Source of the DNA: Acidobacteriaceae bacterium
GTDB taxonomy: Bacteria > Acidobacteriota > Terriglobia > Terriglobales > Acidobacteriaceae
Assembly (NCBI GenBank): GCA_003164255.1
Contig: PLST01000218.1
Coordinates: 2,689-14,828 of the forward strand
Direction of reading: 5' to 3'
DNA: 12,140 nucleotides
Shown: positions 1-6,781 of the stretch, piece after piece
How positions within the stretch are numbered: the first letter of the stretch is position 1
Layout: the number at the start of each line of letters is the position of its first letter
Made by a program: the position numbers and the translations under genes
The notes under the pieces: model-generated
The model's database searches: none
What the model saw: only the letters and a program-made list of their open reading frames with translations
What the model was told of the DNA's origin: nothing

Positions 1-923
1 GGGGCTGCGCCACCGACGGTTTCGCCGGGAGTCTCGCTGATTTTTGTGCCGAGTCGCAGCTTTGCGGTGATGACGGGGTGCCTTCGATCGTGCACATCGC
101 AGGTCCACAAGGAACTTCCGCGGACAGAGTTTTCATCGCCGAGGCCGGGAATCTTTTTTCCTTCGGCGACGACGCCGTCGCGTGCCGCCATTGATGGATA
201 GCCGAAGGGCGGGAAATGCAGGCCCGTGCCCAGCTCGTCTTCTTTTCTGTAACCGGGAATCGTGCTGTACGTGAAGAGCCCGGCGTTAGCGACATAGAGT
301 CGGTTGCCGCGAGGCGAGAGCGCCAGGCCGAAAGGGTAATTGCCAGTGGGAATCTCGGCGAGCCGTATGAGTTTTGCCGCATCGAGAATCACGACTCGGA
401 AATTTGCCTGGTCGAGCGCGTAGAGGGTTTTTCCGTCGGCAGATATTGTGACGCTGGCCGCGAAGCTGCCGCGCGAGATCTTGTTCCCGATCGGACCGTC
501 GAGTGAGACGACGCCCGTTGGCTTCAAGTCGCTGGTGCGATAAACGCGAACCTTGCCGGAGTCTCCGGTGGCGACATAAAGCAAGGAGCCATCGGGCAAG
601 TAAGCGAGGCCCGCATGAACTTCAACGGCTGGATCCTTTTTCGCTCCCTCGGGCATTCTCTTCACCGCCGGATTGGCGGCTGATGGATTGTCGATGACGT
701 TGAGGGCGAAGGGAAAACCGATGGAGGGAACGGCGACCTGGCCGCCGTCTGGCCTGACTGCCAATGCAAAAGGATAAGGAGCAAGCGGGATCCAGTTGCC
801 GAGCGGATGAATGGCGCGGCCATTGGGCAGGATTGCGGTGACGCCGGTCTGGGCAAGCACAACAGGAACGGACGCCAACCCCGCCAGGCAGAGCAGCGGG
901 GTGAACACTCTCGGGCACTTCAT
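1..923 (-). CDS. Exported YncE-like beta-propeller protein, probably the N-terminal half of a YncE/alkaline-phosphatase-type fusion (3' end outside window)
   Basis: Reading the minus strand from ATG 923-921 gives 307 codons with no stop before base 1, so the gene is partial. The first 24 residues form a Sec signal peptide (Lys-Cys-Pro-Arg, hydrophobic core, VVLA then Gln25). After it come WD40/YVTN-like blades: 'FALAVRPDG', 'YVATGDSGKVRVY', 'VTISADGKTLYALD', 'FGLALSPRGNRLYVANAG'. Repeats of this kind define the YncE/YVTN propeller family, which is usually a periplasmic binding or scaffold domain. The opening 'PNGRAIHPLGNWIPLAPYPF' resembles acidobacterial proteins annotated as bifunctional YncE/alkaline phosphatase family proteins, in which a metal-dependent phosphoesterase follows the propeller. 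That second domain would lie beyond the window and cannot be seen here. GGAG (930-933) with a 6-nt spacer supports the start. It lies 76 bp behind the phospholipase gene on the same strand, so co-transcription is likely. Confidence 0.8.
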   Translation of the reverse strand, partial: MKCPRVFTPLLCLAGLASVPVVLAQTGVTAILPNGRAIHPLGNWIPLAPYPFALAVRPDGGQVAVPSIGFPFALNVIDNPSAANPAVKRMPEGAKKDPAVEVHAGLAYLPDGSLLYVATGDSGKVRVYRTSDLKPTGVVSLDGPIGNKISRGSFAASVTISADGKTLYALDQANFRVVILDAAKLIRLAEIPTGNYPFGLALSPRGNRLYVANAGLFTYSTIPGYRKEDELGTGLHFPPFGYPSMAARDGVVAEGKKIPGLGDENSVRGSSLWTCDVHDRRHPVITAKLRLGTKISETPGETVGGAA

Positions 924-999
924 GGGTTTCTCCGGCAGGCCCAGCCAGACTGCAGCCTTGGCGCCTGGCCGGCCTCCGTATTCATCGACAAAGAGAAGA

Positions 1000-2124
1000 C
1001 TAACGCAGCGGCTTGCCCTCGAGTGCGGCAGGAGCGTTGACGGGATTGGCGCGCGCAGCCACTTTACCCGGAAGCGTGACCACGAAGTTTCCTGGCCACC
1101 GCGCGGGCTCATTGACTGGATAGTCGGTGGAGAGAATCTGCGCACCGGTGGCAAACATTTGATCGCGGCGTGCCGTGTCGTTGGTGCGGGCTTCTTTGGT
1201 GTCAGCGTCAGTGCGCGTGCGAATGAGGTAGCCCTTTTTGACGAGCGCGGTAATGTCGGCGGCGGGGCCGTCGTTGCGCTCAATGAAAGCGGCGTCCGGT
1301 TCGCCAGGTTCAGCGTTGGTGAAGAGCACCCGGCCGCGAAGAGACGGATGGCCGGTGAGATAGATGGGTCCAACCGGGCGCTGATCCATGAGAAAGATGA
1401 CCTTGCCGCGCGCGTGGGCCAGCGCGGGCCAGTTCCCGGCCAGAACTGCCTGATTCAGCGTCTCGTAGTGGCCGCGCACATCGTCGGGTGTGATGAGCTC
1501 GCTGGCGGGAAAGACTGAACGGATTTCGGCGTCGAGCGCGTCGAAGGTGCTCTCTGTAAACGGCTCGGGCACCGTCATTTGAACTCCGGGCCGTGGCTTT
1601 CCCTCCTTCGTCTCGACCAGGATGAAGACCGGGATGTGCCTTGGATGAGCGTGCGACCATTGCCGCACTTCCTTAAGGCATGCGGTGAAGGGCTCGCAGT
1701 TGCTGCGGTAGTCGATATCCTGCATGTGCATGACCTTGAAGCCAGGCTTATCCATGACGTGGTCAGGATCGAAGGGAGGATCAGGCGGCAACCCTGCCGC
1801 TTCAACCATGTGCGGACCGTTGGGGTGCGCGTACTTGCCGCCCTGGCTGTCAGCATAGATGTCGAGCTCAATTTGGCGGACGCCGCTGTCAAGCTGCTGG
1901 GTGAGGGGCTGATGCTGATAGTCGAGTCCTTTGAACGCATCAGGATTTTTTGCCAGCCAGATCTTCATCTCGTTTGGCGCGATGCCGGCATGATAGCTAT
2001 TGTGCGAACCAATGACCTGAATCTGATTGATGTGAAGTTGGCTATCGCTCTGCGCTGGAGAGGGTAGGGCCCATGCAGCAAAGGAAAGGGTAAAGGCGAG
2101 CACGGCAACTTTTCGCGAAACCAT
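1000..2124 (-). CDS. Secreted phosphatidylinositol-specific phospholipase C1-like protein (Ca2+-dependent PI-PLC family)
   Basis: A 374-residue protein of the PI-PLC X-domain TIM-barrel superfamily, closest in style to the Ca2+-dependent bacterial group (Pfam PI-PLC-C1, Streptomyces SaPLC1-like). Members cleave the phosphodiester bond of phosphatidylinositol to give diacylglycerol and inositol phosphate. Residues 1-24 are a signal peptide (SPA then Gln25), so it is exported. Catalytic-type features are visible in order: 'IGSHNSYH' with H41 as the expected first catalytic His; 'GVRQIELDIYAD' with E86 and D88 as likely metal ligands; and 'KVMHMQDIDYRSNC' with H133 as the expected second His. 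The frame extends to a GTG at 2211, but that codon lies inside a hairpin. ATG 2124-2122 has AGGAG 5 nt upstream and starts directly on the signal peptide, so it is the chosen start. It lies downstream of the TonB receptor and upstream of the propeller gene. The substrate is inferred from family only; glycerophosphoinositol or another phosphodiester is possible. Confidence 0.85.
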   Translation of the reverse strand: MVSRKVAVLAFTLSFAAWALPSPAQSDSQLHINQIQVIGSHNSYHAGIAPNEMKIWLAKNPDAFKGLDYQHQPLTQQLDSGVRQIELDIYADSQGGKYAHPNGPHMVEAAGLPPDPPFDPDHVMDKPGFKVMHMQDIDYRSNCEPFTACLKEVRQWSHAHPRHIPVFILVETKEGKPRPGVQMTVPEPFTESTFDALDAEIRSVFPASELITPDDVRGHYETLNQAVLAGNWPALAHARGKVIFLMDQRPVGPIYLTGHPSLRGRVLFTNAEPGEPDAAFIERNDGPAADITALVKKGYLIRTRTDADTKEARTNDTARRDQMFATGAQILSTDYPVNEPARWPGNFVVTLPGKVAARANPVNAPAALEGKPLR

Positions 2125-2129
2125 GGAAA

Positions 2130-2134
2130 CTCCT
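2130..2134 (-). promoter_or_regulatory. Ribosome binding site fixing the PI-PLC start
   Basis: AGGAG on the minus strand, 5 nt before ATG 2124-2122. It favours this start over the in-frame GTG at 2211, which would add 29 residues lacking signal-peptide character and would put the start codon inside a stem. Confidence 0.75.
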
Positions 2135-2202
2135 GGAGTTTGATGCATCGAAGCGGGGATAAAGCCTGGAAAATCCGGAAGAATAATTAGGCATTGAAGA
2201 GA

Positions 2203-2237
2203 AGACCCCACGCGCTCTTGTCGAGCGCGTGAGGTTT
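2203..2237 (-). terminator. Stem-loop downstream of the TonB receptor, probable intrinsic terminator or attenuator
   Basis: CACGCGCTC (2209-2217) pairs perfectly with GAGCGCGTG (2223-2231) around a 5-base loop. After a single C/A mismatch (2208/2232) five more pairs form, one of them G-T (2203-2207 with 2233-2237). In the minus direction the stem is followed by GGTCTTCTCTTC, which is T-rich but not a clean T run. It lies about 65 nt after the receptor stop codon. This suggests partial termination, with some read-through into the phospholipase gene. Confidence 0.6.
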
Positions 2238-2257
2238 CTGGTTGGAGTTGCGTTCTG

Positions 2258-2283
2258 CCGCCAGGCGAAAATGCGACTGGCGG
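2258..2283 (-). terminator. Second hairpin just after the receptor stop codon
   Basis: CCGCCAG (2258-2264) and CTGGCGG (2277-2283) form a 7-bp stem with a 12-base A/T-containing loop, 20 nt past the receptor stop. No T run follows, so it is more likely an mRNA 3'-end stabilising structure acting with the 2203-2237 hairpin than a terminator by itself. Confidence 0.4.
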
Positions 2284-2302
2284 TGTGTTTTTCTCCGCGG
2301 GT

Positions 2303-5300
2303 TTAGAAGGTCAACTTGAGCGCAAGTTGAATCTGGCGCGGCGGGAAGTACGAAGTGATGTTGCCGTATCCACCGTCGGAACGGTTGGAATCGGGGTTCT
2401 GGTAATTCACCGCGTTGAGCGCGTTGAATGCCTCGCAGCGGAAGTCAAGGTTGGAAGATTCGCTCCACAGCGGGAAAGCTTTATGCAGGCCGGCATTCAT
2501 CTGATAGAACGCGTTGTCGCGGACCGAGTTTCTGCCGGCGTTGCCGTAGGGCTGCGCCACGTTGGTTGGCAGCGTGACGGCGGTGGAGCTAAGGTAGCCG
2601 TTCAACGAGGTTTTCGTCTTGACCCATGAGCCGCGCGGATTCCGCGGGTCCCCGTTTACGTTGGGACGATAGTTGAGCAGATCGCTGACGTCCATCTGCG
2701 ACGGTTCAGAGTAGATCAGGTTGATGGGAGCGCCGGCGGTTGCTGTGTTGATGACGGTAAACTGCCATCCGCCAGCCAGGGTCTGCATGGCGCGGTTTGC
2801 GCTGGCTCCCCAGTGACGACCAGTGCCGTAAGGCAGGTCCCAGATTGCCGTAAAAGTGTCGTTGACCGGCTGGTTGTAGGCAGATTGTCCGCGCTCGCCC
2901 CTGAGGTTCGCAATGTTCACGCGGGAGTTATCGTTGTTGGGCGTATCCAGGTGGCCCGACGCATTGTCGATGTCTCTGGAGTAGGAGAATGCATTGAGCA
3001 GGTAAAGCCCACCGGAATAACGATGCTCAACCCTTGCCTGGAGCCCGTGGTAGATGAGCATGCCAAGGTTGGCCGAGCCTTCGATACCTGTGAAGCCGAC
3101 GATGGGACGGCGGCTCAGCAGTGGTACGCAACCGCTGGTGACGTAGCTGTTGGTGACCGTGTTGAATTGGCAGGTGGCGCTCGGTGTGTTGGGCGGCGCC
3201 TGGTTGATATCGTCCAGCACCCAGATGTGCACGCCGTGCTCGCCAACATAGGAGAGATCGATGAGGGTGCCTTCGCTCAGTTTCCGCTGCAGGCCAAAGT
3301 GCCAGGCCTGCACATAGCCGGTGCTGATGTTCTTGGGAATGTAGCGGGTTTGGGCCAAAGCGGTGCTGAAGCCCGATGGCGCAACGAAGTTGACGCCGAA
3401 GCCCTGCATCGTCGGGCTGAAGCAGGAAGTGGACTGAGCGTTTGTTGCACAGATGGGAACGTTTGCGCCGCTCTGGTAAACCGTCTGCGTAATCGACGAG
3501 TTCACAATGTAGGGACCGTTGTAGGCGAGCAGGTTCTCTCCACCCTCGCGATTGAACTGAATGTAGCTGATACCGTATCCGCCACGGAGAACAGTCTTGT
3601 TGTTCAGTCCGTAGGAGAATCCGATACGCGGGGCAAAGTCCTTGGTGGGCATGTTGACCAGTGCCCGGTCAGTTACCGAACCGGACTTGGCCTGCACCAG
3701 GCTACCGCTCGTGATCCCGAGGTAGGGGGCCTGAAACGCAGTGCTCGTGCCTGGCACGAAGTTCGCCAGATGGTTTCCACTTGTCCACTGCGGCGTAACC
3801 AGCTCATAGCGCAGGCCGGCGTTCACCGTAAGTTTGTTGGAGAGTTTCAAGTCGTCCTGGAAGTACATGAAATTCATCATCTGGTGGTAATTGACGATGA
3901 CGAAGTTGTTCAGCTGATAGGCGCTGCGAGCACCGACAAGGAAATCTGTCAGATATGCCGCTTCCTTGATGCCGGCATCGCTGCTGCCGGTGTAAGCGCC
4001 GATGTTGGCATTCGAAGCTCCGGCGCTGAAGCCGCCGCCATAGGTGTCCTGCCCATAGGTCGGATTGAAATCGTCGATCTCGGTGTTGACCGCCTGATAT
4101 TCGTACCCGAACTTCATGCTGTTGTGACCCTTGATAAGCGTGTAGTTGATCTTGGGGTCGACTGCAAAGGGGTTCTGGAACTGTGGGTTGCTGCCCTGCG
4201 CGCCAAACTGGCTAAAGCTGCTGACGCTCTGAACGTTGAGCGAGCGAGCAACAATCGCCGCGGTGGGCAGCCCGGGGATGCCGGCCTGCACCAGCAAGCT
4301 GGGTTGGCCAAGGCCGTAAGGAGTCTTGCCGCCCAGCGTCCAGGTAAAGGCAACGCGGGCATCGATAATGGAGTTCTGGCTGAAGAGGAAGGTGTATCCG
4401 GCTGCAATCTGCTTGTTGTAGTCGTGAATGGTTCCGTTGCCGTTGCCGCCAGCGGGACCGGTGATGGGCTCGGCGTCAACAATGTTGAGATGGTGCCAGC
4501 TCCAGCGGAAGAAAGCCGTGGTACGCGGATTCAGGAAGAAGTCGAAGCGCGCGTCGGTCTTGTTATCAGCAAAATTGGCCTTTGGCACGTTGACAAGGTT
4601 GTTGGAGAATCCAGCCGAGCCGGCGGTGGTTACATTTGGCGCCGGAAGGGCGGGAATCACAAGCGTTGCCAGGGCATTCCAATCCGATTGAGGCACCACA
4701 CCATTGGCATACACTGCGCCGGTGAGGGGGTTGTGCAGCGAAACTGGATTGCCATTGGTGTCTGTGAAAATACCCTGCCGTTGATTGTTGTTCGGGACCG
4801 TTGAGGCCGAATACTGGCCCTGAATCTGACGGTTACCTTCGTAGTCGCCAAAGTAAAAGATCTTGCCGCGGAGGAACAGCGGAACAGGACCGCCGATTGC
4901 ACCGCCGAATTGGTTCTTGATCAATACCGGCTTGACCGCTTTGCCGGTGAGAACGTTGGTTGGCGGAGTGAAGGGTCCGATGGCGTTGAATACGGTGTTG
5001 CGATCGTAATCCCACGCTTTGCCGTGGATCTTGCTGGTACCGCTATTGATGCTGACGTTGAATACAGCGCCTGCAGAGCGACCATACTCAGCGCTGTAGT
5101 TGTCCGTTTCAACGCGGAACTCGCTGATCGCGTCCGGTGAGGGCTGAATAGCCTGGTTGGAAAAGCTCTGGTTCGACGTGCCGTACGCGTTGTTGTCGAT
5201 ACCGTCAAGGAGGAAGTTATTCTGTTCGCTGCGGTTTCCGTTGACGTTATAGGAAGCGTCGCGGCTGGTCACCGTCTGGTTCTCCAGCGTATTTGCGCGG

Positions 5301-5836
5301 ACTCCGGGAGTGAGCAGCGCCAGGTCAGCATAGGCGCGGCCGTTGAGCGGAAGGTTATTAACGTCGCGCGCGGAGATGATCTGCCCGCGTTCGCTATCTT
5401 CTGTGTTGAGGAGGGCGGCAGCGCCGGTCACGGTCACTGTTTCGGTTGCAGCGCCGGGTTTCAGGGTCACGTCCACTCGCTGACGCGCATTGACTTCAGC
5501 AGTGAAGGCCTCCGTAATGGCATCGCTGAACCCAGACGCCGCGGCCTTGACCTTGTACTGGCCAATGCGCACGCTGGTGAATTCGTACTGCCCCTGGGCA
5601 TCGGCGTTTACTGTGACTTCAACGCCCGTGGCCCCATTGACGAGGGTAACTTTGGCATTCGGAATCGCTGCTCCTGAACTGTCGTGGACAAAGCCGAGAA
5701 CCGAAGCGGTCTCGAACTGCGCGTGTGCCGGAAGGCAGACAAACGTGCCGACGGCGACAAACAGCAGAGCAGCGACGAGCCCGCGAAGTTTTCCCGGCCA
5801 GCTTGAAAACTCTTTCGACAGACTTGAATAACTCAT
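2303..5836 (-). CDS. Oar-like TonB-dependent outer-membrane receptor with N-terminal carboxypeptidase-regulatory-like domain
   Basis: A 1,177-residue outer-membrane protein. Residues 1-39 are a signal peptide with a long charged N-region and the cleavage site AHA before Gln40. About 44-129 is a carboxypeptidase-regulatory-like Ig fold ('VLGFVHDSSGAAIPNAKVTL', 'GQYEFTSVRIGQYKV'). About 135-260 is the plug, with 'LPLNGRAYADLALLTPGV' and 'NGNRSEQNNFLLDGIDNN'. The remainder is a large beta barrel ending in '...LALKLTF', whose terminal Phe is the usual BAM signal. Such receptors import ligands too large for porins with TonB/ExbB energy; in acidobacteria they are abundant and often assumed to serve polymer or oligosaccharide uptake. 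The ligand cannot be read from sequence. Two short-spaced Cys pairs (C796/C805 and C889/C903) could form disulfides in surface loops. AGGA (5847-5850) lies 10 nt before the ATG, a slightly long spacing. It is divergent from the LacI regulator across a long control region. Confidence 0.93.
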   Translation of the reverse strand: MSYSSLSKEFSSWPGKLRGLVAALLFVAVGTFVCLPAHAQFETASVLGFVHDSSGAAIPNAKVTLVNGATGVEVTVNADAQGQYEFTSVRIGQYKVKAAASGFSDAITEAFTAEVNARQRVDVTLKPGAATETVTVTGAAALLNTEDSERGQIISARDVNNLPLNGRAYADLALLTPGVRANTLENQTVTSRDASYNVNGNRSEQNNFLLDGIDNNAYGTSNQSFSNQAIQPSPDAISEFRVETDNYSAEYGRSAGAVFNVSINSGTSKIHGKAWDYDRNTVFNAIGPFTPPTNVLTGKAVKPVLIKNQFGGAIGGPVPLFLRGKIFYFGDYEGNRQIQGQYSASTVPNNNQRQGIFTDTNGNPVSLHNPLTGAVYANGVVPQSDWNALATLVIPALPAPNVTTAGSAGFSNNLVNVPKANFADNKTDARFDFFLNPRTTAFFRWSWHHLNIVDAEPITGPAGGNGNGTIHDYNKQIAAGYTFLFSQNSIIDARVAFTWTLGGKTPYGLGQPSLLVQAGIPGLPTAAIVARSLNVQSVSSFSQFGAQGSNPQFQNPFAVDPKINYTLIKGHNSMKFGYEYQAVNTEIDDFNPTYGQDTYGGGFSAGASNANIGAYTGSSDAGIKEAAYLTDFLVGARSAYQLNNFVIVNYHQMMNFMYFQDDLKLSNKLTVNAGLRYELVTPQWTSGNHLANFVPGTSTAFQAPYLGITSGSLVQAKSGSVTDRALVNMPTKDFAPRIGFSYGLNNKTVLRGGYGISYIQFNREGGENLLAYNGPYIVNSSITQTVYQSGANVPICATNAQSTSCFSPTMQGFGVNFVAPSGFSTALAQTRYIPKNISTGYVQAWHFGLQRKLSEGTLIDLSYVGEHGVHIWVLDDINQAPPNTPSATCQFNTVTNSYVTSGCVPLLSRRPIVGFTGIEGSANLGMLIYHGLQARVEHRYSGGLYLLNAFSYSRDIDNASGHLDTPNNDNSRVNIANLRGERGQSAYNQPVNDTFTAIWDLPYGTGRHWGASANRAMQTLAGGWQFTVINTATAGAPINLIYSEPSQMDVSDLLNYRPNVNGDPRNPRGSWVKTKTSLNGYLSSTAVTLPTNVAQPYGNAGRNSVRDNAFYQMNAGLHKAFPLWSESSNLDFRCEAFNALNAVNYQNPDSNRSDGGYGNITSYFPPRQIQLALKLTF

Positions 5837-5861
5837 TTCTGATGGATCCTCTCTGAATTCT

Positions 5862-5882
5862 GGTTACTTTGCGTTTTTAACC
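5862..5882. promoter_or_regulatory. Inverted repeat close to the receptor start
   Basis: GGTTA (5862-5866) and TAACC (5878-5882) form a perfect 5-bp inverted repeat around an 11-bp centre containing TTTGCG. It sits 26-46 nt upstream of the receptor ATG. It could be an operator half-site pair or part of a promoter (minus strand GTTAAAA as a weak -10). The arms are short, so chance is a real alternative. Confidence 0.3.
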
Positions 5883-6326
5883 TGGCTTGAGCGACATTCG
5901 ACGCCCGGCCTCCTGAAATGAAAAGTGAATCGACTGCGACAAGCCTCAGCAGCCCCGCGCCGTCATCCACCTCCGGAAAAGGAGCGAGTGAAAGCCTTCA
6001 AAGTGGAGCCGATCAAGCAGGTCACCGGTGCGGGCCGCACGCCCGCTGAAATTACCCCACCGGCATCTATTCCTCTATCGCGTATCCAGCTCCGGGCATC
6101 TTGCGCCCTGGCGGGAAGGACCAGGCAGATAGAGTTCAGCGGCGGCGAAGATTGAGGCTCGCTGTTGCTTCTTCAAGACAGATGATCTTCAGATCCATCC
6201 AGTCGGAGAATGCGGAAATGCACAGAAAATAAACCCCAGGGAAGTCAAGAGGGGAGATGTGCATCAGTCGACCCCAAAAGCAATGAAACATGTCATGACC
6301 GCATCCCAGCGCCTGGGTCCACGGGC

Positions 6327-6342
6327 ACGTTAGCGCTTACGT
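6327..6342. promoter_or_regulatory. LacI-family operator, 16-bp near-palindrome
   Basis: ACGTTAGCGCTTACGT is symmetric at 7 of 8 base pairs around the central CG; only the T6331/T6338 pair breaks symmetry. A central AGCGCT with a CpG at the dyad is the classic shape bound by LacI/GalR proteins, whose hinge helix inserts Leu at that step. The neighbouring regulator at 6782 has this hinge Leu (L55). The site lies about 490 bp upstream of the receptor and 440 bp upstream of lacI, directly after a minus-strand promoter candidate. Confidence 0.65.
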
Positions 6343-6350
6343 CAGAAAAC

Positions 6351-6378
6351 CCTAGAGCACGCGGAAGTTAGTTGTCAA
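6351..6378 (-). promoter_or_regulatory. Candidate minus-strand promoter toward the receptor gene
   Basis: TTGACA (6378-6373 on the minus strand) is a perfect -35 box. After a 16-bp spacer comes TCTAGG (6356-6351), a weak -10 with three of six consensus bases. Transcription would start near 6344, placing the 6327-6342 palindrome at about +2 to +17, a typical repressor position. It would give the receptor mRNA a leader of about 0.5 kb. The weak -10 keeps confidence low. Confidence 0.35.
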
Positions 6379-6540
6379 GAAATTTCACCTGCGTTCCTGA
6401 GGGGTAAGTATGGCGAATGCTCCTACCGTTCGTTAAGTCCCTATGAATGAGCATATTAGAGGATAGAGTAAACCAATTCTGATTCCCCGTCTTGCTCACC
6501 TTGAGAGTAGCGCACCGATCATGAACAGGTGATGAAGCTT

Positions 6541-6568
6541 TTACGAAAGCGCTGTAACAAAAAGCGCC
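6541..6568. promoter_or_regulatory. Pair of AAGCGCY operator-like motifs
   Basis: AAGCGCT at 6547-6553 and AAGCGCC at 6562-6568 are in the same orientation, 15 bp apart. The first is flanked by TTAC (6541-6544) and GTAA (6554-6557), giving outer dyad symmetry and a cre-like appearance (CGAAAGCGCTGTAA). They share the core of the 6327-6342 palindrome and probably bind the same LacI protein with lower affinity. Confidence 0.4.
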
Positions 6569-6733
6569 TTCGTGGGCGAAAATCACGATTGGTTCAGAAT
6601 TCAAAGAAGCCGCTCTTGAACATCCCAGGGGCAGAAAGGCGCGGGTTGTACGCGTCAGAAGCGGCTGGCAGAATCCGCAGACTGCCGGGTTGAATGAAAG
6701 CCCTCTTTAATATCGATGCGCCTATTGCTGTGA

Positions 6734-6751
6734 TACATTGGCGCTTGCGAA
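6734..6751. promoter_or_regulatory. Operator-like site just upstream of lacI
   Basis: The minus strand reads TTCGCAAGCGCCAATGTA, sharing the AAGCGCY core with the other three sites. It ends 30 bp before the lacI ATG and overlaps TACATT (6734-6739), a weak extended -10 candidate preceded by TGA. That position would suit autorepression. Only one half is well conserved. Confidence 0.35.
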
Positions 6752-6781
6752 TCGCAGGCTTGGCGCGAGAGGTAAGTTTGC

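Larger units (their letters stand above)
5837..6781. other. Long intergenic control region between the receptor and lacI
   Basis: About 945 bp with no convincing gene. The short frames at 5925-6155 (plus) and 6368-6604 (minus) have no recognisable domain and poor start contexts. What can be seen is listed separately: four AAGCGCY-type LacI-operator-like sites, a minus-strand promoter candidate and a short inverted repeat near the receptor start. There are also small hairpins, such as GTGCG/CGCAC around 6030 and CCCAG/CTGGG around 6306-6317, too short to interpret. In the minus-strand leader a perfect AGGAGG at 5907-5912 precedes a six-codon frame (ATG at 5897-5895, stop at 5879-5877). Confidence 0.7.

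Noticed and set aside
811..1518. 235-codon plus-strand frame
   Set aside because: It runs antisense through the well-supported propeller and phospholipase genes; the product is Arg/Ala-rich without a known motif.
2125..2211. 29-residue N-terminal extension of the phospholipase from a GTG start
   Set aside because: The GTG is inside a strong stem, and the internal ATG has an ideal AGGAG and begins a normal signal peptide.
2813..4804. 663-codon open frame on the plus strand antisense to the receptor
   Set aside because: It is fully covered by the receptor gene, has no recognisable domain or convincing ribosome binding site, and its composition follows from the codon bias of the opposite strand.
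6030..6050. GTGCG/CGCAC hairpin as a terminator
   Set aside because: Five-base stem, no T run and no gene end nearby.
5925..6155. 76-codon plus-strand frame in the intergenic region
   Set aside because: Low-complexity Arg/Pro-rich product, no homology I recognise and a weak start context; most likely chance.
6368..6604. 78-codon minus-strand frame in the intergenic region
   Set aside because: It overlaps the operator-like sites and the TTGACA promoter candidate, has no recognisable domain and shows no good Shine-Dalgarno sequence.
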